Shown here in pieces: positions 11,445-26,400 of a DNA stretch of 64,000 nt. The stretch covers positions 40,510,744-40,574,743 of the forward strand of contig NC_044279.2 in NCBI RefSeq assembly GCF_004027225.2. The letters run 5' to 3'. The position numbers and the translations under genes are program-made. Below the pieces are notes generated by a model. The model saw nothing but the letters and a program-made list of their open reading frames with translations, did no database searches and was not told the origin of the DNA. How positions within the stretch are numbered: the stretch's first letter is position 1; each line of letters begins with the position of its first letter. The stretch is from Strigops habroptila (lineage: Eukaryota; Chordata; Aves; Psittaciformes; Psittacidae).

Positions 11445-14400
11445 GTGAGGGCACCCCGCCGGGAGGCGGCAGCGGCGGCGGGCACGTTCAGCGCGAGCCG
11501 GGAGGGCGCCCAGCCGCGGGGAAGGGTGGCGGTGCGAGGCGAGCGGGCGGGGTGCGCGGAGGGCGGGAGGTGCGCCGCCGCCCCCCGCTGCCGGCCTGGG
11601 TGTGCGCGGGGCAGGGCCGGGCCGCGGCAGGGAGGTGGCTAGGCGGGAGCAGGGTGCGGGTACTGTGGCGGGGAACAGGGCCGCGGGCCCTGCTGTGGCG
11701 CCCTCCCCGGCGGCGGTGATCTGGCCCGGCACCGGGCCGGGGGCTGAGGCTGGCGGTGGGAGCCCGGCTGCCTCCCGGCCCGCCGCTCCCCGCGGGCAGA
11801 GCCGCCCGGGTGGTGCCGCGGCACTGGCGTCCCCGACCAGCAGCGCTCGGTGCCCGGGCGGGCTCTGCGGCCGGCCCCGCCGCCCCGGGGGGTGCTGCGG
11901 CCCGTTAGCCCGGGGGACGCGGTTCGGAGGAGGAATAAAGGTTTCTTCTTGCGTTTTGCTGTCAGCGGCCTGCGGGTCTGGCCTGGTCCCATCCAGCCCA
12001 GCGCTCCCCGGGTGGCGTGGGGTTTGTTTTGGAAGGAAACGGTCTGTCATTTCCCATGTGTTGGACAGGCAGTGGGAGGAATGCTTACAGGTGATGTGTG
12101 GAGGTCGTTTCGTGACACATTTTTACCCTTCTTTTGTGCCACCTACCTCTGTCAACAGCGCGAACATTCTTCAGGACCGGTGCGATTGTTTTGAAATGTA
12201 TTTTAAACAGTTTAGAAAACCTCTTACGTGTGGGCTTGTCACCTGATACATTAAGGATTGCAAGAATTGATTTTTCAGCCTACGAGAAAGATTAGTGCGT
12301 ATGCCAGGCTCCAGTTTTTGCGAAGCAGATGGTAGTCTTGCTCCTTAAACAACATCTCAAAGACACTTTTAGTTTCCTTGATGACTGAAGAGGCTTTATA
12401 GGCCTCTATGCAATTGTGTATCCTACCCACTCCTCTCTACCTCTCTAAACTGTGCTTGCTTACGGCTTTAAAATAGATCTGTCTGTTCTGGAGGTTAACT
12501 AGCAAAACGATGCAAGTGCCTTGATATATATGTATATATAGCTATTTTGATTTTTTTAAGTGAGTGCAAAGGCTAATTTCTACGTGTTCCTTCAGACTAA
12601 CTGGAAAAGTACCCTCATTTGCAGTGTCTGATGTTTTTCAGAAGTGTCAGAAGTTTTCAGTAATGATCCAGACTGGTGGATGTTGATGTTCTTTGAAAGA
12701 AAATGCTGTTAACTTGTGGAAACTTTAGATAGGGAGTCTGAAACTATAAAATGGAATAAAGAGCCTCTATAGGCTGTTAGAAAACAATTGTGTTCTCAAG
12801 ATTGAAGATCCTTATTTGTTAAATTAACTTTGAGTGATTACTGTGTAGTGAACAAACCGTTTAAATTGGTGATTTTCACTAGTTGAGCAGTCTGGTAGAA
12901 TGTTATACTGTTGCTTTGGTGTATAAGGCTGTGTGTGTGTACAAAAGATAGGGAAGGAAGTTAATATATACTGTGTTCTGTAACACCAGCCTGAGTCTTT
13001 TAATATACAATAGATATCACTTGTCTATCTACTCTTGAAGGGGTTTTATTTGATTTTTCTGGAAATGCTGAGCATTATCTGACTATATCTTATTCACAGA
13101 GTAGTATTTAGATGGATTTAAGTGGGTGTCCCTTAGCCCTTAAAATCCCTTTGTGCAGATAAGCTTTAAAAGAGAAGGATGTTTTTAATGTTGGTGGTGA
13201 GACTGGCTGTTAAAAGAGCATTTCTGGAGTGCTTGTTAAAAGCTTGAGGATTCCTTACCATAGCAATATTGTCACAGGACCTGCCCACTGAACAATGCAG
13301 TGCATCTGTGCTCAGTCATTTTTGAAGGTCAAGGGCCTTAATACTCAGTGATTTCCACTTTTAAAGAAAATAGCACCATGGCCTTATGTAAGTAGTGACG
13401 TTGGAGCATATAATCGGTGCTTACATTTGTATACATATAAAACCGATGCTTTTTATAGGACTGTCAAAATCTCCTGGTTTCTTAGGTTTCCTGCTGCTGT
13501 TACCTGTCATGCAGCTTTTTCATGTATTCTTTCTGTGTGTGTGTTTTTTTATTTTTAAATGAGACTTTCACTTCTTACTGCCTTTTTGTTTGACTAATTT
13601 GGATTACTTTCAAAGTTTTTTTGATGGGCTTTTTTGGAAGGGAAATGTTTGCTTTTAAATGAGCTGTATGGCTTGCATTTTGCCATGAGATATTATGAAG
13701 ACAGTGTTAACGTTTTAGGAAAGATGTTCTTAGGAATAGTGAAAAAATACTTAAATACTAGAGTGCTGTAAGATCTGTTTATTTGTGAAAAGCTCAGCTG
13801 AAAGTGGTGATTCAAGTAATTCTGGTAAGAAGAAGTAGAAACACTGCTGAAAATATGAATGCTTTAGGAAACTGATGATGGGGCTGCTTTTGGTGGGTTT
13901 TGTGTAGTATCTTGCTGATTTGAGTTCGTGGGCCTCTCTCCATCCCACGTGAAAGCAAACCGAACTTATATAATAATGGACTCTTGCTTCAAAGGATATT
14001 TGTTCTCTCATTCTGACCACAAGCTCAGTTTAGTATGTCAATGTAGATCCCATGTTTTCTACTAGTATTGTTGCAAGATGACTAGTGCAACAGTGAAGCA
14101 TATAAATATTTTTAGTGGGGAAGTACGAAAAGTAATGAAATGCTCATGTAATACAGAATGATCTTACAGTATATGATAAATGGATGGAAAAATGCTGGCT
14201 AACTAATCTTGGAAGTAGTTGCTAGAGAGAATTATTCCTGAAAGTCTTAGAGGAGTTAGTGTACTAGACTCAAGACTTTTTTCATGAATGAATTGGAAGT
14301 AATAACAAAATTGCCATTAATGTAACTTGGAGGCGAACAGGATGGGTAGGTGCTAAGCAGGGAGGACAGCACAACTGTACAAAACCATCTAGAATTCATC

Positions 14401-17400
14401 TGAAGTTTTCTAGTAAAACAAAGTGCACCTTAGTGCATCCATATTCAAAGCAATGCATTGAAGATAAGGAATGTAAGCTTGGGATTGTATCCCCAAATTT
14501 ATTGACTGGTAGGATATAAATATGAACAAGCAGTTCAGCAGCAGCTCCCAGTGTAATGCTTTGATTAAAAAATATGTAATGTATTCCTTGATTTATCTTT
14601 TTTCCTAAAGGTGTTTTACTGATGGGAGCAAGGAGGACATGTTGGCTAAGCACGTGGTAATTCTAATGTTGAAGTTCTGTCTGTAAAAGTCATTGTTAAA
14701 CAAGGAAGAGTGTGGAAAAGAGTTAAGAAATATTTTACTAATGTCTTAATTAACGCTTAAAGAACCTCTGTTCATATTAGCAGAAATAGTGAGAAGCACC
14801 TCTTTTTTAACCCCACGTGAATACTTTCTTACTGAGGTGCAGTGCTTCATTCAGTTTACACGTAACAAGATCCAGTGGCTGGAGCGTGGAGCTGAATGGC
14901 ATCGAACTGAAAGGTATAAATGATAAACGGTGAAGGTGAGTAGCCATTGTGAGGAAGAAAGGAGGGCAGGGCTGGATTTAACCAGCTCTCGATGTTTTCA
15001 GCTTGAGTTTGGATATCTTTCTACAGACCGAATGGGAGCTTTCGGCTTCTGCCCATGGATAAGTGTTGTGTTTCAAATCTGTGAACACAGAGGAGTGTAG
15101 ACTGTTGGGGTGACTGATTCTGTGGGTGATGTGCCACCTCTTCCATATACTTGAATCCTTCAGGAGGATTGTGCAGTGCATGGGTGACCAAAGAGGGGGA
15201 GTCCTGTGAGTGTAGATCTCAGGGTGTACATGGCATTAGCTGCTCTGCAGTGGGATATGGTAGCTCCGTTACAAGAGAGGCAGAGCACTCAGGGATGGCT
15301 CGGTAAGGCAGTGCTGCATAGTCCCTGCTAGTTTGTTTCCTTCTCCCAGTATTCAGGTTTCTGGTGACAGTTACAATGGCAAGCTCTGCTTCCCTTTATA
15401 CAGTGTAGCCCTAGTATGGGAATGCTACTCAATACTGTTTGTACTTGTTATTCTTTGGGTAAATGCGTTTAGTAGACCTTCTGACTTTAAATTCTTTGGA
15501 TCTTCTAAACAAGAACAACTTCCTGACTGTTCTGTGGTAGGTGATGATAGGCTTGGATGGTTTATTTTGAAATCCGGGGGTCGGGATGGTGGTGTTGGAA
15601 ATCTTCAAAAAAATTGATTTTATTTGTATTGCTCCTTTTTGTTTGGAAAATATTCTTGGTGTGTGTGGCCTAATATGTCCTTAACTGCCAAAGGTATTTC
15701 AGCTGCTCAGGGCTGCATCTCCTGTATGGTAAGAACTCTTACTGGGGAGGAAGATCCATTTTGTTACTGCTGTGTAGTGCATCCTCCATTGTCCTTAGGC
15801 TATATGGGATGTGTTTGAGAGAGATGGAAGTTACTGGTTAATCCCAGCTAAAACTTTGAATTTCTATCTTTTCTTCTCTCCCTGTGGTTCAATTTGTAAC
15901 TACCTAGGAAGTTAGAAGCACAATATCTCCTTGTAATCCTTGGTGGTGGTTTGAAGAAAATAGGTAAACTTATTCTAAATAGCTTTGGCTCTAATTTCTT
16001 CTGTTTAAAATGCTAATGAAAGGCCTGATGTTACAGTCCAACTCTATTCCCTGTGGTTTTTTGTTGATAGTGTTGGGGCTGTATTGTGGTACTGTTTGTT
16101 CTTAGTTGTCCTGTAAAGGTATGGGACTTTGTAGTTTAGCTAGGATCACTCCAGGGACTAAGCTTACATTTGTGAGCTCATTCAAAGATCAGTTATTGTT
16201 ATTGGTATTACTAAAAGAGGAGGATGGAACCATGAAGTGTCAGGTAGGTTGGCATGCTTATTATTGCAGCTTGAGTCTTACTTCATGTGTTGCAGTTAGT
16301 TTGAGGCCAGAGGGGACAGCAGATCTAATCCAACCTTCTAATGCAGGCATTGAGGGTTCTTTAATGAACTAATTCTTTTTATAGGCAGGATACTACTTAT
16401 AAAGTAAACAGGAAAATAAACAAAATCCAACAGTAACAAATACTATTGCATAGCTGGGAAAGTTGCCTCCGAATTTAATTAGTCTAAGACCTAAACTTGT
16501 TTTTAGTCTGAATTTAATTTGTTTCTGTTCATTACATCTTGAGGCATACCTATCCAAATACAGTCTGTCTGTATTTATTTAATATGCTGATGATTATCAG
16601 ATCCCTACACTGCTGTTGTGGTCTGCAGTCCTCCTGCCCCTTTTGGGTCTCTTGTTAAGACGTGTTCTTTCATTCTTTCAGTGTTTTCATGGCATTGCTT
16701 GGAGTGCAGTAGCTGTTGTAGTGTACTCAAGAACAGAGCGCTATTCTAGTAGTCATACTAGGGCCAGTTGCTGTAGTAAAGCAACTTCTGCATTCTTACT
16801 CAGCGTTCCCCATATGTAGAGACTGTTGTACTGATGTTGCTGGGAGCTGCGTCACACTGAAGCTTGTGCCCAGATGATTACCCATCTCCAGGCCTTTTCA
16901 GTGCTCTCTGGATAGTTTCCAGGATGGGTCTTCATTTTAGATATGACTTTGCTTTTGTTGGTATGTAAAAAAACCTTATTTTGGCCTCACCCAACCTTCC
17001 CCAAGTAATATAAGCTACATAGTGTGAGAAACAGAGTATTATATACCCTCCTTTCTCCCCACAGTCATTTACCTCTAACTGTTGTTTACTCCTAGGTTGC
17101 AGACAATCATAAAATAAGGTGGGGTCAAATACAAGCTCTGTAGGATGCTTAGTGTCCTCTCAGTAGTGTTTTCATATTGATGATACCCTAAGGTTTTAAA
17201 AATGTGAGCTACTGAAAAGAGCAAGAGAGGGTTGTTGGGTTTTTTTTGCTAGTGTAGTCCTTAACTAGGACGATATGTATAATAGTCACAAAACAAATCA
17301 TAAGAATAAAGCTTGTTCACCTCTAGTTTTTAAGACTTGCAAAATAGAGTGCATGAACTTTCTGTATATTCTAATTTCTTAATCAAAATATCAGACAATA

Positions 17401-20400
17401 CTAAATCAAACACCTTGGATGTTAACTGTGTTTGACCACCATTACTACTTCTTCATCAACTCTAAGTTCTGGGTTTATTTTTCTATGAAGACATGGTACT
17501 TAGCATTACTAGTCTTTGCTTTTTTGTTAATTCTATATCAAACCTGGAAAAGGCAGCACTGAGTTAAAATGAAAACCATTTATAACCCATGATATCTTTT
17601 ATCCAGATCATGGGAGTTTCTTCAGGCTTAATGAAAAATGATGTTCACATCTTTTGGACTATATGGTTGGCCTGACCAGATAGCATTTTATCATGGCAAC
17701 AGGATAGGATTTACATTTTATGGCTTTTTCCTCAGCTGTTTTTGCTCTGCACTTATCGAACATTTTCAAATTGTGTGGGTTTGTGTTTTTACTGACAGTT
17801 CTATCATTCTTACGTTGTAATCTTGACAACTTTTGTCCATTTCTTTTGTTGTTTGGATGCTGCTCGCCCTTCTAGGGATAGGGATGTCTTGTATCCTTTC
17901 GCTTGCCTTTCAGTTTTCCATATTTTTCTACTTTGTCATGCTCACTGTCAATGTTTCTCTTGCCATTTTATGAGGTTGTTTTTACAGTTCTCACTTGTCT
18001 TGTAAACTACACAGTTTTTCACCACTTTGGGCTTTTTCTCAGTGGTAACATTGTGGCTGCTCAGGCATCTAGTAAAACACTTAAAACAGATTTCAACTAT
18101 TTATAGTTTTAACTCTACATATTTTCTTCAGGTTTGGGCAGTAATTGATTTTTAACTTTCTGAAATAGGCCCTCTTAAAGCACCAGTGGTAAATGTCTGA
18201 TTTGACCTGAATTTGTGTTGACTCAGTTTGCCTTTACCTGTTAAACACAGACTTTATTTCTCTCAGATTTCACAGGTTTTGAGTCTTTCAACAGCATTTG
18301 TTTCACTGTGTTTACCTCTTTGCTCAGGATAGTAATGAGGCATTATAAATGTGGAAGAGGGTTACATCTTAACTTTGCAGAATCCAGTTTATGGAACTCA
18401 AGAGGAAAATGTTTGTTTGCTGTTTGCTTGAAAATTGGGTAGTATTGCCATTGATACTGACATATTTAGATGGGAGCAGCCTCAGTAATTGGTATTTCAG
18501 CATGCACACTGTCCTCTGCTGTTTTTCAAAGACAGTATGACATAAAAAACTGGCTTTCATAGCATCCTTATAGTTAAAAGAAACACGGGGGTCTCTTAAA
18601 CATGAGACTGTAGAACAAAGTCGAAAGCTTTTTCTGAAGTCAGAGGGAGTCTGGCTGAATTGAACCCTCAGGCGTGTCATGCCTATTATGTGGTGTGACA
18701 TTAGACTACAATTTGTCTTGTGCAATTTTCAAATCTAGTAATTTCTTCCTACGCTTGCAGGATGCCCTGAGGTCTTCAGATACATTTCCTTGATTGTCTT
18801 TGTAAGGGGGAAGGTGCCGAAAATGGGGATAAGTGGGAATGCTGTGGTCAGAGCTTGGGAAGCTGCTCAAGACCACGGGAAGATGAAGATGTCTCTAGAG
18901 GGAGGACATCAGAGTGTGCTTTGAAAATGCTTGTATTGCTGACTTTGAAGCAAGTGGTTTTGCAGTTGAGTTTAAGCTGGTCTGAAGCCATGGTGGAACC
19001 CAGACACAGTCCCTTACCCTTCCTGGGTAGCTCTTGCAGTTGTGTGGCCAGGAGGTGAATTGGGATACTTCTTGCTTTGTGAGTCTGTGACCTGATCTAA
19101 CTGAAACCGTTTCTGTGCTGTTGTGAGAACTGGTAAGAGGTAATGGAAAATGGGCAGCCAGGACTATGAGTGTGACCACCGCTCTTGAGGGCAGGTCAGT
19201 TTTAGCTTGACTTAAGCTGATTATGAAAGCTACCTCTAAACACTTCCAGCTGTGCACATCTGCCAGTGGTGTTTGTCTGGTCCCAGGATAAGCCAGTTCA
19301 GGAAAGCGAATCAGTAGAAAATGCATCCAACTAAAAAAACCCTAAAAATTGTGGATATCTTGTCCCAGTTCACTCAACCTACTTGTTGTGGGATCAAGTG
19401 CACTACAGTACTGACAGGAAGGTACAGGGTGACCTGATGTGACTGATTGGAAGTTTAGGAGTTGGATAGAATGGAACCGTTGTGAACTGTCACACAATAG
19501 ATTTACTAAGCTGTGTCTCATATGCTGCAGAAAAAGTGACTATCGGCATGACTAGAAGCACCTTTCATGCACTTCCTAGTTGTAGTAGGTGAACCAGCTT
19601 GTGCTTATCACAAGTGGGAATGAGAATTTGCTTAGTTGGCTCCATTTGCTGATTCAAATGGTGGTAAATTGAAGTTTTCCATGAGGACTGAGTGCAACTT
19701 GTACTAACTTTCTTTTTTTCTGTATTTGCCAAGGAGAAAAGAGGGCCCCTAGCTAGGTAAGGCTGACTGCTCATTCTGTCATATGCACCTGCCAGGGCTG
19801 TGGTTCTTGATTTAATTTTTTACACTGTTCCTCAGAGACGAGTTAGCTATAACCTCGTGAAGCAACATAATTTACCTTCGAGTGTGGCTTTGGAATACTT
19901 GCTGAATGAAGCAGAACCTTCAGCAGAAGCATACTTTTTTAATATATGCTGTTACCAGGTTTGAAAATTGAATGAATGGTCTTGATCTTTGAAAAAAGAA
20001 TTTTCAAAGTATCCTTTTCTGGGAATTTTAAAAAGAAGAGTTTGGCTTTTTTCCTCCAAATAGCTGAGGATCAGGGTTGAGCTAGATACGTACTTAGGTG
20101 CATTTTTGAAACCGAGCGCTTAAAGTGTAATGCATATTTGGTTTTAACTTAATGTCATGATGACTGACTACTAATGCTAGGTGTCTCGGGTATTTTTTTT
20201 ATGTTCAGAGATCTCTAAGCTCATATACTCTGAGACGTAGTTTGTTGAAATCACTTGGAAAAAAATAGAGTTTATTTCTGTTGAAATACTGATATTTTGG
20301 CTAAGAACACAATGCAAAAAAAAAGCCAAAAAACGATGTCTGTACATGTTAATGTAAGTTGCTGACTAAACCAAAACTTCAAAGTAAACTTTAAACCATA

Positions 20401-23400
20401 GGATTTTAAGTTCTTAATTTTTTAACCTTTACAAATGCTAGTAATCACAGCTGTTTTAAATAACACTTGCTGATGGCACTATATGTGCAAATACAAGGCC
20501 TCTGAAAAGGCTGCTTGTGAAGCTATTCCTTCCTGAAGTATAACACTGTTCAGTTTAGGAGCATCTGTGAGTAAATGACTAGAAAGTAGTCCATTGGTTG
20601 TGTTTGCTTTGAGGAAGCAAAACTTGCTGATTACCAGCTGTGCCTTAAATCATGTGATCTCTAACCTCTGCATAGAGTGGTTGGATTAAGGGCTTGAGTT
20701 GAGCATCTCTGACTTGTTATGTAAAAAATGAGATCTACACTGGAGAGTGTGCAGGATTATTCTCTCTGTGTGATGGCTGATTGTTGCTTGTGGGCGGAAC
20801 TCTGTGTTGGCAAAAGGGCTTCGTGTTTGTGATGAAGGTTTTCTCAATCTGTCTTGCCACTTTTTAAAGAAAGCATTGTCAACTAAAACTGTGACTTGCT
20901 TACAAATAAAAAAATCAAGAGTATTAGGTACATTTTTTTTCCATTGTGTATGTATTCCACAATTAGCTTCTCCAGGGATTTTCATAAACGCATCTTTTCT
21001 TCTGGCACATCAAGAAACTGTAATAGGCCAAAAAAATACAGGAGGGAAACTAAACAGGCTTCACAGGATGCTGTCAAATATGGAAAGTAATGGAAGGTGG
21101 TGACGGAATTGAGAGTGAATGGAAGAGGTTTTTGTCATGTCATACTCATTTTGTGTAATTTAATGGTATGATAGGGGCAGGGAGAATCCCAGCATAAATT
21201 GTAGAGGTCAGAGTAAGGCAAGTGTGATAGCATATATTTGCAAGCCAAACACTGAACTGTCTTGATTTGTGGGGTTTTTTTTGTTTTGTTTTGTTTTGTT
21301 TTTGTATGTATAATATGACCAGTTAAGATATAAAAAAAATTTAGTATTGCACGTTTATTTCATGGAGAATGTAATCTGGTTTAGTTGGAAGTTTTCTTGC
21401 ATGTATAAGCTAAACTGAAGGTGTATATGCATCATTATATTGTGTTCAGCTGTGGGACACCCAAGATAAGAAAAATGTGGACCTGTAGGAGTGAGTCCAG
21501 AGCTGGCTACGAAGATGCTCCGAGGGCTGGAGCACCTCTCCAGGCTGAGAGAGTTGGGGTTGTTCAGCCTGGAGAAGGCTCCGGTGAGACCTCAGAGCAG
21601 CCTCCCCGTTCCTAAAGGGACCTGACAATAAAGCTTGAGAGTTACTTTTTGGAAAGGCATGTACTGACAGGACAAGGGGAAATGGCTTTAAGCTGGAAGA
21701 GGGTAGATTTAGATCAGATATTAGGAAAAAGTCCTTTACTGTGAGGGTGATGAGGTGCTGGCACAGGTTGCCCAGAGAAGCTGTGGCTGCCCCATCCCTG
21801 GCAGTGTTCAAGGCCAGGTGGGACGAGGCTTTGAGCAACCTGGTCTGGCGTGAGGTGTCCCTGTCCATGACACGGGGGTTGACCCAAACCATTCTGTGAT
21901 CCCAGTTCAGAAAATCTAACAGCTCACAGCTACTGAAGGCTTTGACTCCTCAGACTGGGGAATCTATACAGCCCTGCGGAATTCTTTTTCCTGGCTAGGA
22001 CTTCATGTAAATATGAGAAAGATCAGAAGCTCCCACTTGATGACAGGCAGGTTAGTCAAATTAGCGGCTACTGGTTTCACCCTAATTTTAATGCTGTTTC
22101 TAGAAAAGAAAAAGCTACTCTTTTTACACCTGTACAGAATTAAATGTGATTCTCTCTAGAATTAAGACATGATCACTTTAGCCTCTGTTTCTGTGACTTT
22201 CCTTGCCACAGAATTAGGTGAAGGAGTAGGGGCAGGAAGTTGTAAATTTTAGAAGAGGAACTTCCATTTAAAATGTTAAAATAAATACCAGCACTGTTTC
22301 TTGTCGGAATGTGATGATTTGCTTGCACTTATGAGCGTTTTTGTATTAAAGCTAGTTTGTGAGTGGCTAGTATTTCTGTGTATATAAACTAATGTGGGTG
22401 TTTCTAATATCCAAATTACTATAAATACAGTTGTAGAGCTTCTTGCACTGTCTTAAAATTAGGAGCAAAACTAAGAAAGCTTACTGAAAAGCACTGTATT
22501 CTAACAAATGAAGAACAGAGAAATTGAACACACAAATACAGGGGAAGGAATTCTTTAATATTAACCTCCAGTAGTCCCTGTTAAATATAACATACATGAG
22601 GATTATTTTATTAAGTTTCCTGAAATAGTTGCAGTCCTTTCCAATTTTATAATGATTCTTTTGACTGCAGATGGCTATGGAAATAGTAGTCATAGAAAAA
22701 CCCCACAAACTGTGATTTCTTCTGCTTCATTAAGAAACAAAGGCAATAGTATACAATATTTTTGGAAGGTTATGCTTTTATTTCTAATTTTTATTTTAGA
22801 ACTTGCTAGTATTTTCTCTTTACGTGTCAGTTTTCTTGCTCACCATTCAGAATTGGAGTGTCTGATCATGGTATTGCTTCCTTGCAGCAATATTGCATAA
22901 TGTTAAAGGAAAAGCAGCCCTAGCCATCTGTTAATGCCTACCAGAGCCATGTGTGGCAGCTGTAAGTAGCAGTATTTTCCTCCCTTCCTTATGTCCAAGC
23001 AGGCGTATTGACCTGTTCATATCCTCCTGCTATATAGAATTGCAAATTATGAGATTGTTCGCTTGGAATAATTCAGACTTGGACATCTTATTCTTTCATG
23101 TGTAGCTGGTTTTTTTTCTTTTCCTATGAGTACTGTTCTCGGAATTCTCCTTAAGCTTATTTAATTTTGGCTTTTTATTGGAAATGATTAAGAGATTTGA
23201 GTATTGAGGGCAAATGAGCGTAACTTTACTTGCGCATGTAGTTATGAAGAGAATTGTTTGGGAATGCCAGTATTGTTAGTGCTCGTTCTTGGGAGCTGTG
23301 CTTACTGCACGCACAAACACATACCTTTCTTGCTTTTTCCTTTGGAGTTATTTTTCATGTTTTGCTTTATCTTCTGCTTCCCCAACTTACCAGTCTGATT

Positions 23401-26400
23401 TTCCAGAGCAGGTTCCCTTTTCTCTTCTCCTGTGTTGTTTCTATTTTTCCAAAGTGCCTTTTTGGATTTTTAGACTTATTCTCACTCTTCTGAGACTTTT
23501 CCTACCCTGCATTACTTATGCATCTGTGCAAGCAGTCTGCACATTTTGTGGCTAATGAGTAATGGCAGACTAGTCACAGATGCACATGAGCGATAGGGCA
23601 TTGTCAAAGGATAGTCAGTGAAGAGAGAAGCTCATCTAGAAAGAGTGACCCTCGGTAGTAATTGGGAAACCAAATTTGATTTTTATAAATAAGTAAAATC
23701 TTTTTTGCAGCTTTCTAAGCCAACCAACTCTACCAGTTTCTAGAAGTAGCATCATTTTCTTCATCCTGTCAGCTTGACTTCCTTGAAAATCTAAAAGCTG
23801 GAGTGTGTTGTTCCATGATTACTTAGTCAAATTAACAATTGACAGCTGCCAGAATGTTCCTGCTATCTTTTCTTTACTTGCATTTCCTTTATCTGTGGCT
23901 GTGGAGCCTGTCTTTTCACAGGAGAAACAGATTTAACTTGCTGTCTTAGTGTTGTTTAATTTTTCCCCTGTAATGAATTGAGTGAGCTCACTGCGGCTGC
24001 GGCTCTGAGTACCAGAGCTAGCTTGAGTAAGGCAGCAGGGGCACAGAGCCAAGAGCAGTGGGGAAGAGTGGGCAGAGAAATGACCTTTCTTTTTCAGCAA
24101 TGGTAAACTGCTAATTTGGCTCAAGTCATGCTTGGAAACGGCTCCTTGAAACAGGGTAAAATAAGTAGAGATTTAGTGTTTGCAACCTGCTTATTGTAAA
24201 TCAGTGAAGGTCTCTCCTCTCCTACCTTCCATTTAGTTTTCCTGACTTTCAGCTGGGCAGGAGCCATTGTCAGCAGAGATTAAAATATCAAAACATGAAT
24301 GTGTTTGGATTTCAGTTTGTAATCTCTGAATTAGCTGTTAGTGTTTCTTACCAGTGGATCATCATTGTAAACTTAAATTCTCCTGGAATAAATATTTTCA
24401 TCATGGAACTAAAAATCTTTTAACACTTTGGAATATTGTTGAAGGCATTTGTGAATGTGGTATGTATCCTTGGCTCAAAACATCATGTTGTTACTTTGTT
24501 ATCAGTCTGTCATATGTTTAAAAAAACCGTATTAGTTTCAAGAATTTTAACTATTTTCCTAGAATTTGCATGAGGGTGCATGAATTTAGGAAAGATTCCT
24601 TCTTTCCTGGTTTAGGTGAGAACTTAAAAGCCAAATGGTGACAGTGAAACTGACAATACTCTAAGTTCTTCGAAAGGCACGATGTACATGTGATATAAAT
24701 GATATTTTTCCACTTTTAGATGCTTGTTCCTTTAATAATGGTGGGCAAGTAATCTACATGAGTGTAAGATTTTTAAGCAGAGCTTTCTCTTCTGTCCAGC
24801 AGGTTGGAGGAAGTAATCTGTATTTTATGTGTTTTAATCTTCTGTTAAACCCCCAAAACAGATGCTTCCTGAATGTTGTACTTAGAGTGTCTTTCTAGCT
24901 CAGCTGCTGATGCAGAATGACTAACATTATGCAAGCTCACCCCCGAGGTCGGTCCTACTGAGGCTGAACAGGATGCGTGATGGTGCCTGGGCACTGGCAG
25001 CTTTGTTCAGGCAGCTGCTGCTGACTTAAAGCTGTGCCTGCACGTGTTATGACAGCATTTGGTGGTTGTGGCTGCACTGAAGCCATTATATTTGGTAGCA
25101 ATGCGTATAGAGAGAGATCCACAGTTTTTTAAATAGCAGTCCTTTAAATTGCCCTGCTAAACATTGAAAAATATAGAACTTGCCAAAGAAGGGGGTAGGG
25201 AGGCTAAGAGGTTGCTGGTTCTTCAGCTTTAGCAGGGTTTTATTCTAAGCCATGTCTGTTGCTTTTATTTTAAGCCATATCTTATAACAGGTGAGTATGT
25301 GTAGGTTTATGAGGAGTTTTGGTGTCTATACAAGTTTTATTAACTTGTTAGTCTTTTTATTTCTTTCTAAATCATTCTTTCTGGAGTAAGTGGGAGAAGC
25401 ACTGGAATGGGCTGCCCAGGGAGGTTGTGGATGCTCCATCCCTGGCGGTGTTCAAGGCCAGGTTGGACAGAGCCTTGGACCACATGGTTTAGGGCAAGGT
25501 GTCCCTGCCCATGGCAGGGGGGTTGGGACTAGGTGATCTTAAGGTCCTTTCCAACCCTTACTATTCTATGATTCTAAATTACTTTTCTGTCTTTATAGTA
25601 CTGTGCCCTAGCCCTGCACAGGATTTTCAGAGCCTGGAAAAAATTCTTTAGGAATGAAGAGGCTCTTTTCTGTTGCTAGCTGCTTCCTCACCTCTTACAT
25701 TTTGCCTTGCCAGCTAAACATAGTGTGTAACAAAGCTGTTTGCAGTGACTGGATTCACCCAGTGATAGGTGATTTGGACCAAGTATTACTGTGATTCGCA
25801 AAATCCAGGTTCTCTTTCACCTTAATTCCTAGCAGTTTGTTGACTTAGGAGCTCAAAAGTCACTCTGCACATCACGGTCATAAACTAGGCACTTACAATG
25901 CTGGGTAAGAATTATATCCTGTAGAATGACACTGATAGTAGCCAGCATGCTACTATCAAGTTGCATAGATAATACTAAGTAATAAATTTTGACTCTTAAG
26001 CTTGGGAATCTGCATCCAGACTGCAGAAAAGTCAGTGTATTGGGCGAGGACTCAGATTTTATATGCTTTCCTGGAATTTGTCTTAAATGATTTACTTCCA
26101 AAATGAGCCATATTTGCATCAACTTTTCAGGCAAATCTAGAGTCATCCTGTTTCCGCAGTTCACACTATGAAGACTTGTGTGACGTTGGAGGCTCTGATG
26201 TTTGTATACCTTTCAGGATTTTAGGGATTGTTTCAACTGTTCTTACATGTAAAATACAAACTCAGCTCTCTTAAATCAGGAAACATAGGGTTCACTTGAA
26301 GTTTATATTTGTCATGAGTCTTTATATGAAAGAAGTGGTTTGTAACTGCCAATGTATGTTCTAGGGGAAAAGAGGAAGAGAACTGTTTCTCGCTTACTCA

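Larger units (their letters stand above)
10905..11930 (+). promoter_or_regulatory. CpG-island promoter of ZDHHC17
   Basis: GC content and CpG density jump sharply at about 10,905 and fall again near 11,930, in sharp contrast to the AT-rich flanks. The island surrounds exon 1 and the start codon at 11381. It contains a GC box (GGGGGCGGG at 11306-11314) and several CCGCCC-type strings, with no TATA box near the expected start. This fits a TATA-less, broadly expressed housekeeping promoter, the usual arrangement for this gene in vertebrates. Transcription start sites cannot be fixed from sequence alone. Long overlapping open frames on both strands here are a by-product of high GC. Confidence 0.88.

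Noticed and set aside
11069..12246. Long overlapping open frames on both strands in the CpG island (up to 235 codons)
   Set aside because: High GC removes stop codons in all frames; the predicted proteins are Ala/Gly/Pro/Arg-rich with no domains. Only the short exon 1 stretch matches a known protein.
16300..16350. Short string resembling an antisense CR1 or older LINE terminus (GGACAGCAGATCTAATCCAACC)
   Set aside because: Only about 40 bases with loose similarity; too short and diverged to call by eye.
21446..21892. 148-codon minus-strand open frame
   Set aside because: It lies entirely within a CR1 3' fragment and reads the antisense of the repeat; the same peptide pieces recur at the other CR1 copies (9,070 and 31,489).
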